Assembly (NCBI GenBank): GCA_029012165.1
Contig: JAQXLO010000210.1
Span: forward strand, 1-6,983
Direction: 5' to 3'
Source: Oscillospiraceae bacterium
Lineage (GTDB): Bacteria; Bacillota; Clostridia; Oscillospirales; Acutalibacteraceae
DNA length: 6,983 bases
The translations under genes were made by a program, and so were the position numbers. Under the pieces are notes generated by a model. The model searched no databases and was not told the origin of the DNA. It saw only the letters and a program-made list of their open reading frames with translations. Positions 1 through 5,730 of this stretch are shown piece by piece; the first letter of the stretch is position 1; every line of letters starts with the position of its first letter.

Positions 1-71
1 GTCTCGATCACCTCGCCGCAAGCACAACGGATCGTTGTTTTCTCATACTTGGGATGGATGCCCTGTTTCAT
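1..71 (-). CDS. rpmE: 50S ribosomal protein L31, 5' end only (partial)
   Basis: The first 23 codons read MKQGIHPKYEKTTIRCACGE followed by VIE, the characteristic N terminus of bacterial ribosomal protein L31, a small component of the large subunit that contributes to inter-subunit contact. Cys16 and Cys18 form the first CxC half of the zinc-binding motif of the zinc-containing (C+) L31 type; the second pair lies beyond the window edge. The ATG at 71-69 is preceded by an AGAGGTGA ribosome site about six bases away and by a promoter at 113-141. It lies on the same strand as the microcompartment operon and downstream of it, but having its own promoter suggests an independent housekeeping unit. 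The gene is cut by the window edge, not visibly damaged. Confidence 0.93.
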   Translation of the reverse strand, partial: MKQGIHPKYEKTTIRCACGEVIE

Positions 72-112
72 TCTTGTCACCTCTTCATTTGTAGTCAAAT
101 TACAACATACGG

Positions 113-141
113 ATTATACCACAGCCATGCAGAGAATGCAA
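113..141 (-). promoter_or_regulatory. Sigma-A-type promoter with extended -10 for rpmE
   Basis: On the minus strand a perfect TATAAT (118-113) is directly preceded by TGG, making an extended -10 element (TGnTATAAT). Exactly 17 bases upstream is TTGCAT (141-136), a weak -35 that keeps the TTG. The -10 lies 41 bases before the rpmE ATG, giving a leader of roughly 30-35 bases with a good ribosome site. The extended -10 would compensate for the poor -35. This indicates that rpmE is transcribed independently of the operon upstream. Confidence 0.72.
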
Positions 142-174
142 GTACTTTTTTAAAATTTTTCCGAAAATATACAG

Positions 175-208
175 GATATGGCGTGCGGTACGTTTTTATG
201 TCCATATC
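175..208 (-). terminator. Weak inverted repeat after the last operon gene; doubtful terminator
   Basis: On the minus strand GATATGG (208-202) is perfectly complementary to CCATATC (181-175), separated by a 20-base loop, and is followed by an AT-rich stretch including TTTT. It is the only candidate stem between the stop of the second lipoprotein (222-220) and the rpmE promoter. The stem is AT-rich, the loop is long and there is no immediate U-run, so this is a poor match to an intrinsic terminator. Otherwise the 148-base gap (72-219) holds only the rpmE promoter and leader; no small gene is evident. Confidence 0.2.
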
Positions 209-219
209 GGATGTGTTTT

Positions 220-1044
220 TTACGATTCTGCCGGGTCAACCTCCGATATCTTTCCGTCCGCAGAACGAAGATAGACGGAATAGAAGCAAGGAATCTGCAT
301 CCCATAGTCATTTTTAGCTTCGCAAAAAACATCATACTGTCGATAGCCTGCATTCTCTGCCGGTGATGCATCTGATTCACCGATGAAACGAACCACCGTC
401 TGTGATGCAGATTCCGGGTATTTCAGCCTCTGCAAAGCAATCGTCCTTGCAGCTTGTTCAAAATCTGTGTCTGCAAACGGGGCATGATTGCGCTTTTCCT
501 CCCGAAACGGATCATACCGCTCTGCCACAGCGTCTATGGTGTCTGCGGCATCGAAAGCGGTTTCATCGGCTTTTCGCACACCCACATCCCCAAAAAAACC
601 GCTTTGCATCGTTTCGCCCGACTCCACCGTATAGCTTGCTTTAATATATATGCTGTAGTATACATTTTCTCCGTCATCCACGCAGTTCCATACATTGGAG
701 TTCAGCACGGTAAAGGAGGATGGATCGTAGAGCTCGGCGCAAAACATTGCTTTTGCGGCTTCCACGGCTTTTTGCTCCAAGCGGTAGGAATCCTCTGTCC
801 GATACGCCTGCGCCGTATCCAGCACTTGCACGGACTGGATCTGCGAAAGCGTCTGGCCGTAGGTTTTGTTGACCGCAGGCACAGAGGTCGGCTCGGTGAA
901 TTCGGGTGCAGGGGCGGCTGTTGTGCTCTCAACGGCAGAATTCTGCGGAAATAAAGTGATCGGCTCTGCCGAATCCTCCGCTCTTTGACAAGCAGGCAAA
1001 AGCAGAAACGCAAGCAAAGCCGAAGCAAATACGATTCTTTTCAT
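220..1044 (-). CDS. Predicted lipoprotein with two diverged copies of an 'LKxPxSA'-like domain, unknown function
   Basis: A 274-residue protein beginning MKRIVFASALLAFLLLPAC: basic start, hydrophobic core and an LPAC lipobox with Cys19 as the lipidated residue, so it should be exported and anchored to the outer face of the membrane. Residues 21-65 are a Ser/Thr/Pro/Ala/Glu-rich linker. Two similar blocks follow: about 93-145 (AKAMFCAELYDPSSFTVLN, then alternating Tyr/aromatic strands) and about 198-262 (ALQRLKYPESASQ, then similar strands, CEAKNDYG and FYSVYL). They resemble a domain common in Bacillota exported proteins with an 'LKSPSSAxF' signature; that link is from memory. The ATG at 1044 is 4 bases after the pduT stop and has no good ribosome site; in-frame TTG codons at 1065 and 1056 are alternatives, but the ATG gives the best signal peptide. 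It is the last operon gene. Its function is unknown. Confidence 0.83.
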   Translation of the reverse strand: MKRIVFASALLAFLLLPACQRAEDSAEPITLFPQNSAVESTTAAPAPEFTEPTSVPAVNKTYGQTLSQIQSVQVLDTAQAYRTEDSYRLEQKAVEAAKAMFCAELYDPSSFTVLNSNVWNCVDDGENVYYSIYIKASYTVESGETMQSGFFGDVGVRKADETAFDAADTIDAVAERYDPFREEKRNHAPFADTDFEQAARTIALQRLKYPESASQTVVRFIGESDASPAENAGYRQYDVFCEAKNDYGMQIPCFYSVYLRSADGKISEVDPAES

Positions 1045-1048
1045 AAAA

Positions 1049-1597
1049 TCAAACAAGAGACTCAAAAATCTCCCGGCGTGGATTGGGGATCACCACGCTG
1101 GACACGACCATGCCCTGCTCCTCGCCAAGGGAAACCCCCGCCTTAACGGCTTCGTTTACCGCCGCCACATCGCCGGTCAGAACAACAAAGGACTTGCCGC
1201 CGATGCCCGTCCCCAAACGGACGTCCATCAGATCCACTTCTGCCGCCTTAACTGCGGCATCCGCCGCATAGACCGCCGCCGTGATGCTGTAAAACTCCAT
1301 CACCCCGACAGCGTTCACATCTGCCACGGGGGTGGACTGATTGATTGCGGAAATCACCTGCGGGTGCACACGGGGAATGATCACCTTGTCCACCACAAAG
1401 GAATCTGCCGCCGCTTCTCCCGCTTCCAAAGAAGCCGTAACCGCTGCGACCTCGCCGCAGAAAAGCACGTTATATTTTCCCGGGCAAACCGGCTTTGCAA
1501 ACAGAAGTTCGACTTCGGCAGCTTTCAGAATATAGTCCGCTGCTTCAACGCCCTTTGCAATGCTGTTGGTTTCGAGAAAACCGATCGTTTCCATCAT
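1049..1597 (-). CDS. pduT: PduT-like tandem-BMC-domain shell protein with 4Fe-4S site
   Basis: A 182-residue protein of two BMC domains in tandem (about 1-90 and 95-182), the architecture of trimeric BMC-T shell proteins that form pseudohexameric tiles. The length and sequence match PduT (about 184 residues). The segment AKPVCPGKY places a single Cys at residue 38, the position at which PduT ligates a 4Fe-4S cluster with one Cys from each subunit at the central pore; the cluster is thought to pass electrons across the shell. Each domain ends in the typical VIPxxHP or VIPNPR stretch. The ATG at 1597 has an AAAGGATGA ribosome site; the next codon is also Met. It begins 17 bases after pduS, its known functional partner, supporting co-transcription and a joint redox role. 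Confidence 0.94.
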   Translation of the reverse strand: MMETIGFLETNSIAKGVEAADYILKAAEVELLFAKPVCPGKYNVLFCGEVAAVTASLEAGEAAADSFVVDKVIIPRVHPQVISAINQSTPVADVNAVGVMEFYSITAAVYAADAAVKAAEVDLMDVRLGTGIGGKSFVVLTGDVAAVNEAVKAGVSLGEEQGMVVSSVVIPNPRREIFESLV

Positions 1598-1614
1598 AAT
1601 AGTTCATCCTTTCT

Positions 1615-2961
1615 TCAGCGAACGATGCGAATCGAATTACCGATCACCGTCGCCGTGCCGTCAATGGAGGCGTGCATATTGGTACCCAGCGCACCCTCGG
1701 GACATTTGCCGATGAGCTGACCCTTGGTGACGTGTTCGCCGTCCGCAATGATCGGGTCGCAGGGAGCGCCGATGTGCATTTTCAGCGGAATCCTGACTTC
1801 TTTGGGTTCGGCACACACAAGGTCGGTAATGGTATAATCATAGTATTTGAGAACGCCCGCTTTGGCCGCCGCCTTTTTAGAAGGCACCTTGCGCAGTTCA
1901 CGCACGGGACTTTCCTGTCCCATCCCCTCGCCCTTGGGATAGCGGATTCCCGCCTGTCCCAACGCACGCTTGAGCATGCCGTTGATCTTTCTCGGCTGCA
2001 GTCCCATGGGGCAAGCGTAGATTTCGCAGATGCCGCACTCGCAGCAAAGCAATGCGTTCTGAATCTCGGGGTCGGACAGCAGTCCATCCAAACTGCCGGA
2101 AAGCGACGTTTTGCGCATAATCTTGTGGGGCTGGAGAGGATGTCCCATCAGGTGACGCGGACACATCTGCGTACAGTAGCTGCACTGGATGCAGGCGGAA
2201 TGTGCACGGTTGAGCATATGCGCCACCGGGATGTCGTTGTGCCGGGACAGGAAACTGTCTGCACGCAAAACGAGAATACCGGAAGTGGTCTTGGTCACAT
2301 ATTCTTTGTCAAGTTCTGCCATCGGGATGGGTCTGCCCATCATCGGACCGCCGGAAACAAGGAAATACTCCTCGCACAACGCACCGCCAGCCAGCTCGAT
2401 ACACTCCCGGAAGGAGGTGCCGATGGGCACCTTTAGCACCACAGGCTTGCGCACCTCACCTGTAACGGTCAGATACTTTTCCGTAAAAGGCTCGTCTTTC
2501 AGGGCATGACAGATGCAAAGGAGTGTTGCGGCGTTGGTGACTGCACAGCCCACATCCAGCGGAATACCCGCAGGAGGAACCGTTTTGCCGGTCACTTCAC
2601 GAACAAGGGTTTGCTCGTCCCCTGCCGGATAAAAGCTTTCCATGGTATGTAAAAGGATACGATCCGCATAGCGGTGTGCTTCGATCTCACCGGTCAGTGC
2701 GGCGATCTCACTCTTGTATCCCTTTTTCAGACCAAACGTACAGTCCTCTGCCCCCAGCTCCGCACGCAGAGACTCCGCCGTTTCCACGAGTTCCCTTGCG
2801 AAGTTCGTCATGATATAGCGGTCTGTGCGCAAAAGCGGTTCACACTCTGCACCGTTGATGATTAAATGTTTGATATTTCCGGAAAGCTTTACATGGGTCG
2901 GGAATCCGGCACCGCCGCATCCCACGACGCCCGCTGCAAAAAGTTTTTCTTTGAGACTCAT
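1615..2961 (-). CDS. pduS: PduS-like flavin / 4Fe-4S electron-transfer protein (RnfC-like, cobalamin reductase family)
   Basis: A 448-residue protein, close to the usual PduS length. In order: a glycine-rich flavin/NADH-binding fold with GVVGCGGAGFPTHVK (11-25) and NGAECEP (36-42), as in RnfC and Nqo1; an SLBB-type segment (about 163-193, YLTVTGEVRKPVVLKVPIG); two 4Fe-4S motifs, C257-x2-C260-x2-C263-x3-C267-P and C306-x2-C309-x2-C312-x4-C317-P; and a C-terminal barrel-sandwich domain (about 395-448). No membrane segment is evident, so it is soluble and probably associated with the microcompartment. PduS family members reduce cob(III)alamin with NADH and interact with PduT. With eutT in the operon it could feed reduced cobalamin to the adenosyltransferase; alternatively it re-oxidises NADH and sends electrons through PduT. 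The ATG follows GAGAGGA by about eight bases and lies 25 bases after eutN. Confidence 0.93.
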   Translation of the reverse strand: MSLKEKLFAAGVVGCGGAGFPTHVKLSGNIKHLIINGAECEPLLRTDRYIMTNFARELVETAESLRAELGAEDCTFGLKKGYKSEIAALTGEIEAHRYADRILLHTMESFYPAGDEQTLVREVTGKTVPPAGIPLDVGCAVTNAATLLCICHALKDEPFTEKYLTVTGEVRKPVVLKVPIGTSFRECIELAGGALCEEYFLVSGGPMMGRPIPMAELDKEYVTKTTSGILVLRADSFLSRHNDIPVAHMLNRAHSACIQCSYCTQMCPRHLMGHPLQPHKIMRKTSLSGSLDGLLSDPEIQNALLCCECGICEIYACPMGLQPRKINGMLKRALGQAGIRYPKGEGMGQESPVRELRKVPSKKAAAKAGVLKYYDYTITDLVCAEPKEVRIPLKMHIGAPCDPIIADGEHVTKGQLIGKCPEGALGTNMHASIDGTATVIGNSIRIVR

Positions 2962-2986
2962 TTGCTCTGTCCTCTCGCACTTTTAT

Positions 2987-3277
2987 TTACAGATGTAAAT
3001 TCGGATTATCCTCACGCCGCATTTCGATGGAGTCGATAATACCCACGATCGCACAGTCCACGACAAAATCATCGCCGCCGAGGGCACGTCTGGCCGTACT
3101 GCCGTCCACCACAAGCACCTGCTCGCCGATGCCTGCACCGACGGTATCGGCCGCAACAAACGTATCTCCCCGATGGGTATTGGTCTCGATCTCCCGAACG
3201 ACCATCAGCTTGAAGCCTTCCATGCCCTCCTGCTTTTTGGTAGCCCAGACGTGACCGATCACTTCACAAATCAGCAT
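2987..3277 (-). CDS. eutN: EutN/CcmL-type pentameric microcompartment vertex protein (BMC-P)
   Basis: A 96-residue protein, the normal EutN/CcmL size. It starts MLICEVIGHVWATKKQEGME, continues with GFKLMVVREI, and has the family core VAADTVGAGIGEQVLVVDGS followed by AIVGIIDSIE near the C terminus. Members form pentamers that cap the twelve vertices of the polyhedral shell. The start at 3277 is chosen because an AAGGAG (3285-3290) lies seven bases before it and the encoded N terminus matches the family; the frame stays open to 3331, but those residues (MFSCTQEKCLKW...) overlap the preceding gene and look nothing like EutN. The ribosome site directly abuts the stop codon of the upstream gene, leaving a 13-base gap and suggesting tight coupling. 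Confidence 0.95.
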   Translation of the reverse strand: MLICEVIGHVWATKKQEGMEGFKLMVVREIETNTHRGDTFVAADTVGAGIGEQVLVVDGSTARRALGGDDFVVDCAIVGIIDSIEMRREDNPNLHL

Positions 3278-3290
3278 AGCTTTTCTCCTT

Positions 3291-3944
3291 TTATACCATT
3301 TCAAGCACTTTTCCTGCGTGCAGGAAAACATCCTTGGCAGAAGGGGTAACCACGGTACCCTTCTTGAGCAGAATCACGGAATCGGTACACTTCTCCAGCA
3401 TGGCCACAGCCATTGCCTCCGTAATGATCCCCTCGGGCAGATCATCCCCGGGAGCGGAACGGACGGTGTACTTGTCGATGGGTGTCTGTCCGTTGACAAG
3501 CTTGATTCCAAAGTTTTGCAGGGTGCGAACATACCCTTCCAAAAGCTGGTAGAAGCCACGGCTCATGGTGTTGGAATTCTTACGAAATTCCAACGCACAC
3601 TCCATCAGAAATATTTCCTTGTCGCAGAGCAGACCGCTGATAACGGCGCACTGCACAGGCTTTGTATTCCGACCCAGCGCAATATCCGCAAGCTCGACCA
3701 GATTCAACTGTGTGATGTAGATTTTTTCAAACTTTTCCATATCCTCTGGACAGGTATAACACTCCATGGTGCGCAGGTTATACTTCTTGCGGATATGGAC
3801 AGGCAGTTTATCGGGGCTGCCGATGACCAGCACGTCGGGGCATCCCGGTTTATCCGCCGTGTCCGGCTCCACCGAATCGCCCATAATGCGCATGACCTCT
3901 CGGGTAATCAGCTCCACAAGCTGTTCCTTGGAAAGTTCGGGCAT
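3291..3944 (-). CDS. Conserved BMC-locus protein of unknown function with cargo-tag-like N terminus
   Basis: A 217-residue soluble protein of unknown biochemical role. Position and general appearance fit the family found between pduL and eutN in Firmicutes ethanolamine loci (the 'eut_hyp' TIGRFAM type); that assignment is from memory and context. Residues 4-22 (LSKEQLVELITREVMRIMG) form an amphipathic helix with Leu/Val/Ile on one face, followed by a polar, proline-containing linker (23-36): the layout of an encapsulation peptide that targets cargo to the shell lumen. The remainder begins with a beta strand (DVLVIGSPDKLP, 37-48) and contains scattered cysteines, including CYTC at 62-65, but no CxxC ferredoxin or nucleotide-binding motif that I recognise. 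The ATG has an AGAAGGTG ribosome site; 21 bases separate it from pduL and 13 from eutN. It could be an enzyme or a scaffold. Confidence 0.85.
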   Translation of the reverse strand: MPELSKEQLVELITREVMRIMGDSVEPDTADKPGCPDVLVIGSPDKLPVHIRKKYNLRTMECYTCPEDMEKFEKIYITQLNLVELADIALGRNTKPVQCAVISGLLCDKEIFLMECALEFRKNSNTMSRGFYQLLEGYVRTLQNFGIKLVNGQTPIDKYTVRSAPGDDLPEGIITEAMAVAMLEKCTDSVILLKKGTVVTPSAKDVFLHAGKVLEMV

Positions 3945-3965
3945 CTATGACACCTTCTTTTTCTC

Positions 3966-4622
3966 TTATTTTACAATGTATGCCTTGGCAGTCTTGTCTA
4001 AAAGACAGGCATTCGCTTCGTCAAGATCAATGTGCATCGCAAGGGCAAACTTCTCACTGACACGGATGACCACGTCGTCCAAGGTCAACGGCCGTGCGCT
4101 TTCCACACGGACTTTCACGTGCTGACCGTCGGAAACGCCGAAGGCTCTCGCATCGCCAGGGGTCATATGGATATGCGCCTTGGCGACGATGACGCTTCCC
4201 GTTGCCTCGATACAGCCCTTATCCCCGAAAATGCAGACATCCGCCGCACCGCTCAGGTCGCCGGACATACGCACAGGCGCTTTCAGTCCCAAAGAGCGGC
4301 AATCCGTCATGGACAGCTCTACCTGTGTTTCCGGTCGTTCCGGGCCGAGGACGGCGACATTGTCGATGGTACCTTTGCGGGTAACGAGTTTGACACGCTT
4401 GTCGGACAAAAACTGTCCCGGCTGGGAAAGGTCACGCACGGGATTGAGCTTTTCCCCCGCACCGAACAGCCGTTCCACATCAGCGATGGTCAGATGCACA
4501 TGACGTGCAGACGCCTCCGCAAACACAGAACCGTCCGAAGAGGGCACAACGGTCTGCCCCGTTGCACTGGCGTATTTTTCCAGCACACAGGCAATGATGT
4601 CTTTGATTTCTCTTTCGTTCAT
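3966..4622 (-). CDS. pduL: PduL-type phosphate propanoyl/acetyltransferase
   Basis: A 218-residue zinc enzyme that converts acyl-CoA and phosphate to acyl-phosphate and free CoA, recycling CoA inside the compartment and leading to ATP through acetate or propionate kinase. Residues 1-19 (MNEREIKDIIACVLEKYAS) form the amphipathic encapsulation peptide usual for microcompartment PduL. The two PduL barrel domains follow, with the zinc-site histidines visible: RHVHLT (His41, His43), AHIHMTPGDA (His150, His152) and MHIDLDEANA (His197). No key residue is missing. The ATG at 4622 is preferred because it yields the canonical tag and follows an AAAGGGTG ribosome site; an in-frame ATG at 4649 would overlap eutT by 20 bases and destroy the tag layout. 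The ribosome site sits within the last codons of eutT, seven bases separating stop and start. Confidence 0.95.
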   Translation of the reverse strand: MNEREIKDIIACVLEKYASATGQTVVPSSDGSVFAEASARHVHLTIADVERLFGAGEKLNPVRDLSQPGQFLSDKRVKLVTRKGTIDNVAVLGPERPETQVELSMTDCRSLGLKAPVRMSGDLSGAADVCIFGDKGCIEATGSVIVAKAHIHMTPGDARAFGVSDGQHVKVRVESARPLTLDDVVIRVSEKFALAMHIDLDEANACLLDKTAKAYIVK

Positions 4623-4629
4623 GGGTATT

Positions 4630-5379
4630 TCACCCTTTCTTTGCACCATACTTGCCGACCAAAAATCTGCAAAACAGGATATGCATACAGCTGGACAGCC
4701 GATTCAGCGCACGGATGATATCCAGCCGCTCCGGCACAGCCTTGGCTGCGGACAGCTCCGTTTGGCGCACAAGCGCACGGAGCTTATTGAGCACGGCGGG
4801 CATCTCTCCCATTTTGTAGTCCGGCATCGGGTGCGTTTTGAGTCCCAACTCCGACTTGATATCGTGGGACACACGGCGAAGCTCCGGAATTGAAAGACCG
4901 AGCAGCGTCACATTTTCGTCCACCGGCTTTTCCAGCACCTCGCACGCAAGCAGATTGCGTGTGTAGTCCAGCGTCTCCCCGAGATCCTGCGTCAACCGGG
5001 CATACCCCAACCGTTCCGACACGATCTGTGCCAGAATGATCTCCGCCTCCAACAGATCCAGCTTGCCTCGGAAGTCAATGACGGGATCCGTTTTTTTGAT
5101 GAGGATATTGGCACGCAAATGCGTCATATCCTCCGGCTTTTCCTCATACGTCTTGCCGGTCTTTGCATCCACATAGAAGTGCATCCGATTGGAATGCTTC
5201 GCCTGTTTCGTATCGTCGAAGCAGGTTTTTTCGCCGCTTTTGACAGCGATCCCGATTCCTCGGACGGCAAGATACTCTCTTGCCGCCGGGGTAACAAAAA
5301 CATCGGGAGGAACTGTATAGACTTTGATTCCTTCAAGCGACAGCGAGGACCGCAAGTCCGCTTCTGTCAGAATCCTCAT
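4630..5379 (-). CDS. eutT: EutT-type ATP:cob(I)alamin adenosyltransferase, Firmicutes variant lacking the Cys/His metal motif
   Basis: A 249-residue protein. Residues 1-47 (TEADLR, then YTVPPDVFVTPAAREYLAVRGI) match the N-terminal module of EutT, and 84-249 (DMTHLRANILIKKTDPVIDFRGKLDLLEAEII onward, mostly helical) match the cobalamin adenosyltransferase domain, with RGKLD at 104-108. Such enzymes transfer the adenosyl group of ATP to cob(I)alamin, making the cofactor of ethanolamine ammonia-lyase or diol dehydratase. The HX11CCX2C motif that binds metal in Salmonella EutT is absent: the equivalent region (about 65-83, MHFYVDAKTGKTYEEKPED) has no cysteine. A metal-independent EutT class lacking this motif is known from Listeria and other Firmicutes. 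The ATG overlaps the shell-gene stop as ATGA and has no visible ribosome site, so translation probably depends on coupling to that gene. Confidence 0.9.
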   Translation of the reverse strand: MRILTEADLRSSLSLEGIKVYTVPPDVFVTPAAREYLAVRGIGIAVKSGEKTCFDDTKQAKHSNRMHFYVDAKTGKTYEEKPEDMTHLRANILIKKTDPVIDFRGKLDLLEAEIILAQIVSERLGYARLTQDLGETLDYTRNLLACEVLEKPVDENVTLLGLSIPELRRVSHDIKSELGLKTHPMPDYKMGEMPAVLNKLRALVRQTELSAAKAVPERLDIIRALNRLSSCMHILFCRFLVGKYGAKKG

Positions 5380-5672
5380 CTATCGCAGTTGTCAAGCGAC
5401 GGAAGGATGTACTCGACTTCGCTGTGGGGTCTGGGGATGACGTGGACGGAGACAAGCTCGCCAACCTTGGAAGCGGCCGCTGCGCCTGCGTCTGTTGCCG
5501 CCTTGACGGCACCGACATCGCCGCGAACCATAACGGTCACAAGGCCGCCGCCAACGTGTACCTTGCCGATGAGATGAACGTTGGCCGCCTTGACCATTGC
5601 ATCGGCCGCCTCAACGGAACCGACAAGACCCTTGGTCTCGACCATGCCCAGTGCTAATAATGTTTCTGCCAT
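5376..5672 (-). CDS. eutM: BMC-H hexameric shell protein (EutM/PduA/PduJ-like)
   Basis: A 98-residue single-BMC-domain protein starting MAETLLALGMVETKGLVGSV, with GLVTVMVRGDVGAVKAATDA and VGELVSVHVIPRPHSEVE, nearly a consensus EutM/PduA sequence. These proteins form hexagonal tiles making up the flat facets; the central pore loop here is HVGGG (about 39-43), which would govern passage of small metabolites. The start at 5672 is set by AGGAGGA at 5681-5687, eight bases before the ATG; a TTG further upstream at 5696 is in frame but has no ribosome site and adds residues absent from the family. The last bases overlap eutT as ATGA. EutM, PduA and PduJ cannot be separated by sequence alone; the gene symbol follows the EUT-like order of the locus. 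Confidence 0.95.
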   Translation of the reverse strand: MAETLLALGMVETKGLVGSVEAADAMVKAANVHLIGKVHVGGGLVTVMVRGDVGAVKAATDAGAAAASKVGELVSVHVIPRPHSEVEYILPSLDNCDR

Positions 5673-5680
5673 TTTTGATT

Positions 5681-5687
5681 TCCTCCT
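5681..5687 (-). promoter_or_regulatory. Strong ribosome binding site of the BMC-H gene
   Basis: AGGAGGA on the minus strand, eight bases before the ATG at 5672. It is the best ribosome site in the window and decides the start. A high initiation rate fits the need for many copies of the main facet protein compared with its neighbours. Confidence 0.85.
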
Positions 5688-5708
5688 GATACTCAAAAAA
5701 TTCTATCT

Positions 5709-5730
5709 CGAAAGAGCTTTTGCTCTTACG
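5709..5730 (-). terminator. Hairpin at the stop codon of the first lipoprotein; possible attenuator or mRNA-processing stem
   Basis: Arms CGTAAGAGC (5730-5722) and GCTCTTTCG (5717-5709) pair over eight base pairs with a single T-T mismatch around an AAAA loop. The TAA stop of the lipoprotein gene lies inside the upstream arm. Eight bases further on is a run of six T (5700-5695), then the BMC-H ribosome site. The gap between stem and T-run is longer than in a canonical intrinsic terminator, so partial termination, transcript processing or stabilisation of the downstream shell mRNA are all possible. Confidence 0.4.

Noticed and set aside
72..219. Possible riboswitch, EutV/EutW-type dual-hairpin antitermination site or small RNA
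   Set aside because: No cobalamin riboswitch consensus and no paired conserved hairpins were seen here or in the short intra-operon gaps; any such control is expected upstream of the window.
1672..2436. Long plus-strand open frame (254 codons) opposite pduS
   Set aside because: It is antisense to a gene with an unmistakable PduS sequence, has His/Arg/Ala-rich composition typical of a reverse-frame artefact, and shows no recognisable domain.
3318..3950. Plus-strand open frame (210 codons) opposite the unknown BMC protein
   Set aside because: Antisense shadow: the minus-strand frame has a proper ribosome site, operon spacing and an encapsulation-peptide-like start, while this one has none.
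4623..4649. Upstream ATG that would lengthen PduL by nine residues
   Set aside because: It would overlap eutT, and the resulting N terminus would precede the amphipathic tag, which in PduL normally begins at the start; the downstream ATG has the better ribosome site.
4032..4718. Plus-strand open frame (228 codons) opposite pduL and the end of eutT
   Set aside because: It spans two well-supported genes on the other strand, and its His/Arg-rich translation resembles no protein family.
5673..5696. Upstream TTG that would lengthen the BMC-H protein by eight residues
   Set aside because: The extension would be encoded by the ribosome binding site itself and is absent from the family.
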